DNA of 6,027 bases from DASYXZ01 sp035934315. Its GTDB lineage: Bacteria > Acidobacteriota > Terriglobia > UBA7540. This document shows, in pieces, positions 1-5,700 of the stretch (the stretch's first letter is position 1; each line of letters begins with the position of its first letter). Location: positions 1 to 6,027 of the forward strand of contig DASYXZ010000145.1 in assembly GCA_035934315.1 (NCBI GenBank). The letters are read 5' to 3'. The position numbers were made by a program, and so were the translations under genes. The notes beneath the pieces are model-generated. The model had not been told where the DNA came from and ran no database searches. It saw nothing but the letters and a program-made list of their open reading frames with translations.

Positions 1-504
1 CAAGCGAGTCATTCGCTCCGGGCGCAGCACCTGCCGCGAATCATCCGCTGCCTTAAAATGCTCTCGGAAGAACAAATTTGGTGGCGCGCGCATCCCACGT
101 CAAACAGCGCCGGCAACCTGACCCTTCATCTCGCCGGCAACGTCAGGCAGTGGATTATCTCCGGCCTGGGAGATCAGCCCGACCACCGCGAGCGTGACAA
201 AGAATTCGCCGAACTCGGGCCGATACCACGCCGCGCTCTAATCCGGCAACTGGAAGAAACGGTCGCTGAAGCATGCGAGGTTCTGGGCAAGCTTTCCACC
301 GGCGATTTGGCGCGACAATATCTTATTCAGGGGTTTCGGGTGAGGGGAATTGAGGTCGTCGCCCATGTCACGGAACATTTTGCGTATCACACCGGGCAGA
401 TTATTTATTTGACAAAATTACAACTGGGAGTGGACACGGGGTTCACCCGGTTGCCGGGCGGGAAAGCAAAACCCCGGCGGGCGCGCAAACTTTCACAGTT
501 TTAA
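1..504 (+). CDS. DinB/DUF1572-like four-helix-bundle protein, 5' end cut by window edge
   Basis: The reading frame is open from base 1, and the residues before the first internal ATG at 58 (HLPRIIRCLK) continue the family pattern, so the true start lies off the window and about 15-20 residues are probably missing. The family is the DinB/YfiT-like metal-binding four-helix bundle, cytoplasmic; many members are thiol-S-transferase-like or stress-associated, but the substrate here is unknown. Counting the ATG at 58 as residue 1, the visible signatures are LSEEQIWWR (2-10), NLTLHLAGNVRQW (20-32) with candidate metal ligand His24, and EHFAYHTGQI (106-115) with His107 and His111 in HxxxH spacing. 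Together these form the usual three-His site, so the protein looks intact apart from the edge. The tail (GGKAKPRRARK) is basic and probably unstructured. It converges on the lipoprotein gene; no terminator of its own is evident. The family call is firm; the specific function is not. Confidence 0.85.
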   Translation, partial: QASHSLRAQHLPRIIRCLKMLSEEQIWWRAHPTSNSAGNLTLHLAGNVRQWIISGLGDQPDHRERDKEFAELGPIPRRALIRQLEETVAEACEVLGKLSTGDLARQYLIQGFRVRGIEVVAHVTEHFAYHTGQIIYLTKLQLGVDTGFTRLPGGKAKPRRARKLSQF

Positions 505-655
505 TTTTCCGGTGCGGTCGGCGGTGCGGCGCAGGAAGAGGACGAAAAATAAGACTGGACCTCGAAGAACCGGTTGCGATCTCCGGAAAAAAATAGCAGG
601 CACCAATTCTGGGAAGGAGAGGGCCGCAGTCCTGCGCCGCAGATTTTGCCAGGGG

Positions 656-689
656 AATAAAATCAAGTCGCCGCAATCACCCGGCGACT
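656..689 (-). terminator. Intrinsic terminator of the DUF4382-like lipoprotein gene
   Basis: Read on the minus strand, an 8-bp perfect GC-rich stem (AGTCGCCG pairing with CGGCGACT, bases 682-689 and 666-673) with an 8-nt loop is followed by an interrupted T-rich tract (TGATTTTATT). The stem begins inside the TAG stop codon (690-688). On the plus strand the hairpin is not followed by Ts, so it probably does not terminate the converging DinB-like gene. The rest of the 505-687 spacer shows nothing else I can support. Confidence 0.6.
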
Positions 690-2208
690 AAAGTTGGTGA
701 ACCTGTTTGGCCACCAGGACGAGCGTCCCGCGAGGGATCGTTATCCCGTTCACCGTCCCCCCGTTCATCTCAAAAAACGCCAGGCCCTTAACCAACAGCG
801 CGGGTTGTGGCGTGAGCGCGCTTAACCCTGACACGCTCACAAACGCCGTCTGACCGTTGGTCAGCACCAGGATGGGCGCGCCCTGAAACAGGGTGCCGCA
901 GGAGGCCATCCAGAACGCGCCCGTTTTATCATCGGATTGTGCCGCCACGAGTGATGAGAAGTTTCCCTGATGCGACTGCAATTTAACATAAACTTTGTCC
1001 GCGGCCACAGTGACTGGCAGAGGAACCGCGGGAGCCGGAATTGTAGCCGGAGGAACGGTGAACACGCCGTGGACCACCAATTCCTGACCGGGCGCCAGGG
1101 CGGTGTCGTCAAATGGGAAATTGGCAAAATTCGTCGCTCGTGAGGAGAATTGGTAAATGGTGGAGGGCGAAAGGTTAACCACCACAGTGGAGTCCAGACC
1201 AATTGAAGATTCGTCGTCCGGCTCTTCTTCACTGACATAGAAACTGAACTGCGTGACGTTGCCGCTCAAATCCCTGGTCACAGAAATGACTTTTCCGATT
1301 AAAGCCAACTGTTTTTGCTCGGGAATTTCATGATCTTCAATTTCAAGGGTGTTCGCTACCAAGTTTCCACCCGAATCCGTGTACCCATCCATTTCAACAA
1401 AACTGCCCGTCAACAATTGATTCAAAGCGATTGGCGTACAAGGTTGATTCGAGGCTGTCGCAGGCCCACAGATTTGGGTCGAACTGGTGAGGTCCACGCT
1501 AAAGAGCGGGGCGGTGCCGGACAGCATCTGAAAACCAAAACCACCGATAAAGCCTGTACCCGAGCTGGTAGGCGTCACACTGGTGACAAAGCCCTTCACA
1601 TCGTCCATCTCGCCAAAACCATTTATCGGCGCAGCAGAAACGGGGGTGAACGACATGACGGGTGTCGCACCGCCTGTTACACTGCCCTGCTGGTCCAGCG
1701 TGATGGATTGCCGCATGTTGAAGTCAATATTCAGGCCGCTCACTTTACCGGCAGTTACGGTTAAAGCCGGCTGAATGGCGAACGTCGGTGGTGTGTTGGA
1801 ATTTGCGGCCGAAGCAATTTTAACAGGAGGGTTCACGCTGGGATCGAAAATAACAATTTCAGAACCTGATAAGGTGATCGTGGCCTTGTCATAAGTTCCC
1901 GCAGGAACTGTGCCCAATACCAATGGGGTTGAAAAATCCCTCAACTCACCAAAGTTGACTTTAACAAAGGGAGCACTTGACAGGGACACCACAAAAAGTG
2001 AGACAGGTGAACCTCCACCCACGGGGGTTAAAGTCAGGCCGGTAATGGTGGAACGATAGCTCAATACGCCGCAAAAAGGGACATCGCCGATAAATGCGGC
2101 CACCGTGCCAGTGGGCACTTTCGGTGTGGGTTTCGAACTGCTGCAACTGGAAACGACCCATGCTCCCAATCCAATCGTCAGGGCCATCGCCAGAATCCGT
2201 TTGACCAT
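688..2208 (-). CDS. Exported lipoprotein with DUF4382-like domain and DUF5666-like beta repeats
   Basis: 506 residues from the ATG at 2208. This start is chosen because it has a good Shine-Dalgarno (GGGAGAG, 4 nt spacer) and begins a typical signal peptide: basic MVKR, a hydrophobic stretch to about residue 19, then lipobox VSSC with the acylated Cys22. A longer frame from a TTG at 2328 would place 40 polar residues before the signal and is rejected. Ser at +2 after Cys22 suggests outer-membrane sorting. Residues about 34-190 resemble DUF4382 (GDVPFCGVLSYRSTITGLTLTP, then VPAGTYDKATITLSG and the LNIDFNMRQSI segment). Residues about 203-291, 302-409 and 412-504 look like successive DUF5666-like beta modules (G-x-V-x-x-V openings, 'L.TGSFVEMDGY', 'LAPGQELVVHGVF', 'PALLVKGLAFFEMNGG'). 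Cys247 and Cys257 (CGPATASNQPC) could form a disulfide; Cys46 and Cys437 are also present. No catalytic motif is visible; a surface, binding or structural role is inference. It is divergent from the TonB-dependent receptor. Confidence 0.8.
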   Translation of the reverse strand: MVKRILAMALTIGLGAWVVSSCSSSKPTPKVPTGTVAAFIGDVPFCGVLSYRSTITGLTLTPVGGGSPVSLFVVSLSSAPFVKVNFGELRDFSTPLVLGTVPAGTYDKATITLSGSEIVIFDPSVNPPVKIASAANSNTPPTFAIQPALTVTAGKVSGLNIDFNMRQSITLDQQGSVTGGATPVMSFTPVSAAPINGFGEMDDVKGFVTSVTPTSSGTGFIGGFGFQMLSGTAPLFSVDLTSSTQICGPATASNQPCTPIALNQLLTGSFVEMDGYTDSGGNLVANTLEIEDHEIPEQKQLALIGKVISVTRDLSGNVTQFSFYVSEEEPDDESSIGLDSTVVVNLSPSTIYQFSSRATNFANFPFDDTALAPGQELVVHGVFTVPPATIPAPAVPLPVTVAADKVYVKLQSHQGNFSSLVAAQSDDKTGAFWMASCGTLFQGAPILVLTNGQTAFVSVSGLSALTPQPALLVKGLAFFEMNGGTVNGITIPRGTLVLVAKQVHQL

Positions 2209-2212
2209 CAAT

Positions 2213-2219
2213 CTCTCCC
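2213..2219 (-). promoter_or_regulatory. Ribosome binding site fixing the lipoprotein start
   Basis: GGGAGAG on the minus strand lies 4 nt before the ATG at 2208. It decides in favour of this start over the upstream in-frame TTG at 2328, because it directly precedes the signal-peptide methionine. Confidence 0.6.
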
Positions 2220-2410
2220 AAAGTTGATTTGGCTGATTCGCCGAAGCCTGACTTGCATCCCGGCAGGCTTGCCTTAATCCGCCTGGCAAATCCCGGGCCT
2301 CCGCGACTTCTTCGTTGTTGGACCCCAAGCCTATCTGTCAGATGACAAAAGCAATCGTCCGGGTTATCCCAAAATAAAGGGCTATCCCGCAGCGTGAAAA
2401 GGTCTATTTA

Positions 2411-2440
2411 TAAATACAGTGAATTGGCCGAATAAGGCAA
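2411..2440 (-). promoter_or_regulatory. Candidate sigma-70-like promoter for the lipoprotein gene
   Basis: On the minus strand TTGCCT (2440-2435) and TATTTA (2416-2411) are separated by 18 nt, which would put transcription start near 2404, about 195 nt upstream of the lipoprotein ATG. The -10 overlaps the palindrome TATTTATAAATA. The match is imperfect and the leader would be long, so this is only a candidate. Confidence 0.25.
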
Positions 2441-2609
2441 GGAAGAAGAATTGAACGGTCTGTGAACCTGTCAAGCCCGGATAGAAATACTGTCAAAGCT
2501 CTTTAGAAATGTTCCTTTTCCTGGCGGGCTGCGCTACGGACAGGCGGTGAGATTTGTCGCCCTCACTATAAGAAACGGCGGGAAGCGATTCGGTCGTCAT
2601 CCGCAATCT

Positions 2610-2642
2610 AAAAATCCAAAATCGGCTTCAAGCCACTGCCAC
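2610..2642. repeat. 33-bp direct repeat, copy 1 (upstream of the receptor gene)
   Basis: It matches 5227-5259 in the same orientation at 32 of 33 positions (A at 2619 versus G at 5236). Similarity stops abruptly on both sides. In copy 2 the right half is the end of the RidA-family gene (its last four codons plus TGA on the minus strand); here the same bases are non-coding, and the frame read back from the equivalent TGA at 2630-2628 shares only VAVA with that protein. Copy 1 is therefore an orphan 3'-end fragment or a member of a dispersed intergenic repeat family. Confidence 0.85.
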
Positions 2643-2746
2643 CAGTGGATGGTTGACCCGGGCCTCTGAAGCGGTCATCAGTAATCGGTGATCAGCAAGA
2701 CCAAGAGCCTTGGCTTGCCACGGAAAAGTGAAAGGATTCGTTCTCC

Positions 2747-2752
2747 TATAAT
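2747..2752 (+). promoter_or_regulatory. Candidate -10 box of the receptor gene
   Basis: A perfect TATAAT, with no good -35 at 16-18 nt (the nearest TTGCCA at 2715-2720 is 26 nt away). If used, transcription would begin near 2759, leaving almost no leader for the ATG at 2767 but a normal leader for the ATG at 2797. A second perfect TATAAT at 2824-2829 lies inside the annotated frame and may be chance. Confidence 0.3.
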
Positions 2753-2766
2753 GCCAGACGGGAAAA

Positions 2767-5106
2767 ATGGCGAACGTGGAGGAGCACAAGCATACGATGG
2801 TAAATCCCCCAATCGACTTGAGCTATAATCCCGCCGTGAGACTCCGTCTCCCTGTTTTTTTGAGCCTGACATTCTTATTCTGCATGGCGTCCGCTGAGGC
2901 CGGGGTCAGAGGAGAGGTCCGCGGCGTGGTTTTGGATTCGCGAGGTGGCGAACCCTTGGCTCGCATCCAGGTCCGATTGGAAAACACCACACATGAAACG
3001 GTGACCGACGCTCAAGGCCGATTTGTCCTGACGAATGTTGAGGCGGGCGACTACGACCTGAGAGCTTCGACTGTCGGCTACCAGCTATTGGAAAAACGGT
3101 TCACTCTGGCTGCCGGCGAAGTCAAAGAGTTCGAAATTATTCTCAGCCTCGATACGAGTCGCCGGACTGACAAGGTTGAGGTCAAGTCCGGGCCATTTGA
3201 AGTGTCACGGGAGGACAGCCCTTCGGAACTTACTTTGCGCGGCAGCGAGGCAAAAAATCTTGCCAGCGTGCTCGCGGATGATCCGCTGCGGTCAGTGCAG
3301 GCTTTGCCGGGAGTCACTTCCAACGACGATTTTGACAGCCGTTTTTCCTTGCGCGGCGCGCCTTTCCACAATATTGGGTTCTACCTGGACGATGTGAATC
3401 TTCACGCTCCTTTTCATATGGTCGAAGCGGAATCGTCTCCGGGTTCACTCACAATTATCAACGGCGACACGCTTGAAACCATCGATCTTCATAGCGGGGC
3501 ATTCCCGGCGCGGTATGGCGACGCCACTGCGGGTGCGCTGGATTTAGTCACGCGCGAGGGCAGTCGCAAAAAGCCGACGCTGCACGCCACGGCCAGCGCG
3601 TCCAACGCGAGTATGGTTGCGGAAGGCCCGCTCGATGAACAACGCAAAGGCGACTGGATGGTCAGTGTGCGCAAGAGTTATTTGCAATACCTCTTGAATC
3701 GCCTCAACATCGATTCTGCACTTGGTTTTGGCTTCTTCGATGCGGAGGGGAAATTCAGCTACGACGTGAACCCGCGGAATCATTTAAGCCTCAGCAGTAT
3801 CTATGGCACCTCGGCCCTGGACCGATCGAGCGCCAAAGCCAGACTCGGGATCAACACAATTACCACCAGCGATTACCACTACACTCTGCTCAATCTCGGG
3901 TGGCGTTACACGCCCGCCGACCGGTTTCTAATGACGAATCGGGCTGCCTTCATGCGCGAAAACTTTAATGACCGTAACCCGGCCGAATCACCGTTGGCGG
4001 GAGGCAATTATGGAGAGTTGGTTTGGAATACAAGCGGGACGTGGCTCTGGTCTGAGGAGACCCCGTTGGATTTCGGCGCCTCGGTTCGCCACCTTCATGA
4101 GGATGGTTTTTCCAACCAGTACCAATTCAATCCCACCGCCGTGCGCACACTGGACCAATCGCGGGGCCGCGGACTGCGCGCCGGAGGCTTTGTGGAACAG
4201 TCCTGGAAGGCGGCACACGGCCATATCCACTTGAGCGCGGGTCTACGCTGGGACCGCCACAGCGTGGACGGTGTCGATCATCTTTCGCCTCAGGTGTCGC
4301 TGGGATTTCTTCCTCGCCCATCCACACGCATCAATTTCGGATGGGGACGATACGTCGAGTATCCCGACCTGCAGAATTTCTTTTCCCGCTTCGGCAGCGT
4401 GCGCCTCCTGCCTGAACGCGCCACCAATTTAGTGGTCGCGGTTGAGCAAGACCTGGACCCGCAAACACGCGTGCGTGTCGAGTGCTACGAGCGGCAAGAC
4501 CACGATTTGTTGTTTCGTCCGTTTTTGGAGCCGCGCACCGTCAACGGGGTCATTTTCAATCCTCCGCTCGATCCTCCCATCCGCAACGCGCTCCACGGGC
4601 AGTCGCATGGCATTGAGGTTTTCCTCCAGCGGCGTTCCGCCAATCGTCTGATGGGATGGGTGTCCTATGGGTGGGGTGTTAGCCGGCTGCAAGAAGACGA
4701 GGAGGGGATCAGCTTTCCGTCCGACCAGGATCAGCGCCACACTGCCAACGTTTTCCTGAGCTATCGCGTGCGCCCTACGGTTAACCTCAGTGTAAGAGCT
4801 CTCTATGGGAGTGGATTTCCCATTCCTGGTTTCTTTAAGCGCCAGGGAGTAGGCTTTGTACTTTCTGATTCACGCAACCAGGTTCGCCAGGACTCGTATC
4901 AACGCACGGATTTTCGGATCAATAAAGCCTACATCCACAATCGTTGGAAAATGACTGTGTACGGAGAGGTGGTCAACCTGTTCAATCGCCGCAACACCGT
5001 GTTCGAGAATTTTAACGGATACAATGGCGCCACGGGCCAAGCCTTTTTCAACACCCTTCGCCTGTTCCCCATTTTGCCTTCGGCCGGAGTGGGGGTGGAG
5101 TTTTGA
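2767..5106 (+). CDS. TonB-dependent outer-membrane receptor with carboxypeptidase-regulatory-like N-terminal domain
   Basis: 779 residues for the longest ATG frame. Three starts are possible: ATG 2767, ATG 2797 (best Shine-Dalgarno) and GTG 2836, which would give the most typical signal peptide (MRLRLP, a hydrophobic core, then ASAEAG). With 2767 as residue 1, the layout is: signal peptide about 24-46; a CarboxypepD_reg-like beta domain about 47-128 (GVVLDSRGGEPLARIQVRL, TDAQGRFVLTNVEAGDYDLRA); plug domain about 155-263, with LRGAPFHNIGFYLDDV (195-210) and HSGAFPARYGDATAGALDLVT (242-262); then a beta-barrel to the C-terminus, which ends in Phe (GVGVEF) as usual for outer-membrane barrels. No clear TonB box is visible before the plug. 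Such receptors import a bound ligand across the outer membrane using TonB/ExbBD energy; the ligand cannot be read from sequence, though fusion to the regulatory-like domain is common in polymer- and peptide-related receptors. No ExbBD, TonB, SusD-like or enzyme gene is adjacent. The gene is bracketed by a 33-bp direct repeat. Confidence 0.92.
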   Translation: MANVEEHKHTMVNPPIDLSYNPAVRLRLPVFLSLTFLFCMASAEAGVRGEVRGVVLDSRGGEPLARIQVRLENTTHETVTDAQGRFVLTNVEAGDYDLRASTVGYQLLEKRFTLAAGEVKEFEIILSLDTSRRTDKVEVKSGPFEVSREDSPSELTLRGSEAKNLASVLADDPLRSVQALPGVTSNDDFDSRFSLRGAPFHNIGFYLDDVNLHAPFHMVEAESSPGSLTIINGDTLETIDLHSGAFPARYGDATAGALDLVTREGSRKKPTLHATASASNASMVAEGPLDEQRKGDWMVSVRKSYLQYLLNRLNIDSALGFGFFDAEGKFSYDVNPRNHLSLSSIYGTSALDRSSAKARLGINTITTSDYHYTLLNLGWRYTPADRFLMTNRAAFMRENFNDRNPAESPLAGGNYGELVWNTSGTWLWSEETPLDFGASVRHLHEDGFSNQYQFNPTAVRTLDQSRGRGLRAGGFVEQSWKAAHGHIHLSAGLRWDRHSVDGVDHLSPQVSLGFLPRPSTRINFGWGRYVEYPDLQNFFSRFGSVRLLPERATNLVVAVEQDLDPQTRVRVECYERQDHDLLFRPFLEPRTVNGVIFNPPLDPPIRNALHGQSHGIEVFLQRRSANRLMGWVSYGWGVSRLQEDEEGISFPSDQDQRHTANVFLSYRVRPTVNLSVRALYGSGFPIPGFFKRQGVGFVLSDSRNQVRQDSYQRTDFRINKAYIHNRWKMTVYGEVVNLFNRRNTVFENFNGYNGATGQAFFNTLRLFPILPSAGVGVEF
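2778..2784 (+). promoter_or_regulatory. Shine-Dalgarno-like GGAGGAG bearing on the receptor start
   Basis: GGAGGAG lies 12 nt before the in-frame ATG at 2797, somewhat longer than ideal. The ATG at 2767 has only a weak GGGA close by. This favours 2797 as the translated start, but the spacing keeps it uncertain. Confidence 0.35.
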
Positions 5107-5119
5107 CATGACTGCTGGA

Positions 5120-5210
5120 ATTGAGTGATTCTGCGATCGGGTGGTTATGAATTCGGGGTTTCAGAGGCACAGGGAAAGCACTTCGATCTTCAATCACCAA
5201 ATCACTCAAT
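5120..5210. repeat. 11-bp perfect inverted repeat around the receptor 3' spacer
   Basis: ATTGAGTGATT at 5120-5130 is the exact reverse complement of AATCACTCAAT at 5200-5210, enclosing 69 nt. It begins 14 nt after the receptor stop. The arms are AT-rich, the loop is long and no T-tract follows on the plus strand, so it is a poor intrinsic terminator. It may stabilise the 3' end or be a by-product of the AATC-rich low-complexity sequence. Confidence 0.5.
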
Positions 5211-5222
5211 CATCAAATCCAA
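5191..5222. repeat. Degenerate octamer tandem repeat (AATC-centred)
   Basis: Four consecutive 8-nt units share the pattern xAATCxxx: CAATCACC, AAATCACT, CAATCATC and AAATCCAA. A shorter stretch of the same style (CAATCTAA, AAATCCAA, then AATCGG) enters copy 1 of the 33-bp repeat at 2604-2625. It is non-coding low-complexity sequence in the convergent spacer between the receptor and the RidA-family gene. Confidence 0.5.
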
Positions 5223-5226
5223 AAGC

Positions 5227-5259
5227 AAAAATCCAGAATCGGCTTCAAGCCACTGCCAC
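5227..5259. repeat. 33-bp direct repeat, copy 2 (downstream of the receptor gene, overlapping the RidA-family 3' end)
   Basis: Partner of 2610-2642, same orientation, offset 2617 bp, one mismatch. Bases 5245-5259 encode the last four residues (VAVA) and the stop of the minus-strand RidA-family gene; 5227-5244 are its 3' flank. On the minus strand the short inverted element GGCTTGAAGCC is followed by T-rich sequence, so the repeat may double as a weak terminator. Confidence 0.85.
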
Positions 5260-5634
5260 GGCCTCAATTTCCACCAGCATATCCGGGTCAACGAGGCGCG
5301 ACACACCGATCATGCTGGTGGCCGGATGGATTTCGCCGAAAAACTCGGCGTGAGCTTTACCCACGTCCTCCCACCGGTCGATATCTGTCACATACATTCG
5401 AGTGCGTACTACGTGTTCAAGGCTCAGACCCAGTCGTTGCAGCGCGCTCTCGATATTGTGAATGGTCTGGACGGTTTGCGCGTACATGTCACCCGGCCCC
5501 ACAATGTGTCCCGCATGATCGGTGGCGGTGGTTCCTGAAACATAGACCGTGTCGCCCACCTGTACGGCGCGCGCGTAACCTACTTTGGGTTCCCAGGGGG
5601 TTCCTGAAAAAATTTTATTTCGTTTGGTTTTCAT
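5245..5634 (-). CDS. RidA/YjgF-family protein lacking the canonical catalytic arginine
   Basis: 129 residues, the usual length for this family of small cytoplasmic trimers. The start at 5634 is chosen because GGAGGAG lies 6 nt upstream; an earlier ATG at 5679 adds 15 residues that are not family-like. Family features: KIFSGTPWEPKVGYARAVQVGD near the N-terminus, VYVSGTT (30-36), the QTVQTIHNIESAL helix (53-65), TRMYVTDID (78-86) and the closing LVEIEAVAVA. Archetypal RidA enzymes hydrolyse 2-aminoacrylate and related imines using an Arg in the motif P-A-R-S-C-V-x-V; here the same segment reads PATSMIGVSRL, so Thr106 occupies the Arg position. That places it among the arginine-less Rid subfamilies (Rid4-7 type), whose reactions are largely undefined. 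The gene follows the acyl-CoA thioesterase by 66 bp on the same strand and is probably co-transcribed with it. Its 3' end carries one copy of the 33-bp repeat. Confidence 0.88.
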   Translation of the reverse strand: MKTKRNKIFSGTPWEPKVGYARAVQVGDTVYVSGTTATDHAGHIVGPGDMYAQTVQTIHNIESALQRLGLSLEHVVRTRMYVTDIDRWEDVGKAHAEFFGEIHPATSMIGVSRLVDPDMLVEIEAVAVA

Positions 5635-5640
5635 GCGTAT

Positions 5641-5647
5641 CTCCTCC
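5641..5647 (-). promoter_or_regulatory. Strong ribosome binding site of the RidA-family gene
   Basis: GGAGGAG on the minus strand, 6 nt before the ATG at 5634. It settles this start over the in-frame ATG at 5679, since it would otherwise lie inside the coding sequence. Confidence 0.7.
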
Positions 5648-5700
5648 AGATCGGACCAGCTCTCGCGCCGGCCCGTCAATCCAATTGCCGATGTATGGTT

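Larger units (their letters stand above)
2209..2766. other. 558-bp divergent intergenic region
   Basis: This is the space between the lipoprotein start (-) and the receptor start (+). No convincing gene is seen on either strand. It holds two short palindromes: TGTCAGATGACA at 2336-2347 (5-bp arms, 2-bp centre) and the perfect 12-bp TATTTATAAATA at 2405-2416. It also holds a candidate minus-strand promoter, the first copy of a 33-bp repeat (2610-2642), a 6-bp-stem hairpin at its end (CCACTG/CAGTGG, 2633-2648), and a TATAAT hexamer at 2747-2752. The stretch 2440-2600 shows nothing else I can interpret. Confidence 0.6.

Noticed and set aside
443..676. 77-codon minus-strand open frame between the DinB-like and lipoprotein genes
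   Set aside because: It overlaps the DinB-like 3' end and the lipoprotein terminator hairpin, and its translation has no recognisable features.
1315..1764. 149-codon plus-strand open frame inside the lipoprotein gene
   Set aside because: It is antisense to a well-supported exported protein, has no recognisable domain, and its composition is that of an out-of-frame shadow.
2209..2328. N-terminal extension of the lipoprotein frame back to a TTG at 2328
   Set aside because: It would place 40 polar residues before a clear signal peptide and lipobox, and the good Shine-Dalgarno at 2213-2219 directly precedes the inner ATG.
2643..2766. A decayed RidA-family copy upstream of the receptor gene
   Set aside because: Only the last four codons and stop match; the frame read further back shows no family motifs, so a pseudogene cannot be supported beyond the 33-bp repeat.
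2610..5259. Receptor segment as a classical transposon or integrative element
   Set aside because: No transposase, integrase, terminal inverted repeats or tRNA is present, and the single cargo gene is a common chromosomal receptor type.
2652..5292. 10-bp inverted match (GTTGACCCGG at 2652-2661, CCGGGTCAAC at 5283-5292) close to the two 33-bp repeat copies
   Set aside because: It is short, GC-rich and lies within conserved RidA-family codons on one side, so chance is sufficient; no extension on either side supports it as part of the repeat.
5125..5538. 137-codon plus-strand open frame across the receptor/RidA spacer
   Set aside because: Most of it is antisense to the RidA-family gene, and the first part is low-complexity spacer and repeat sequence; no family signature is seen.
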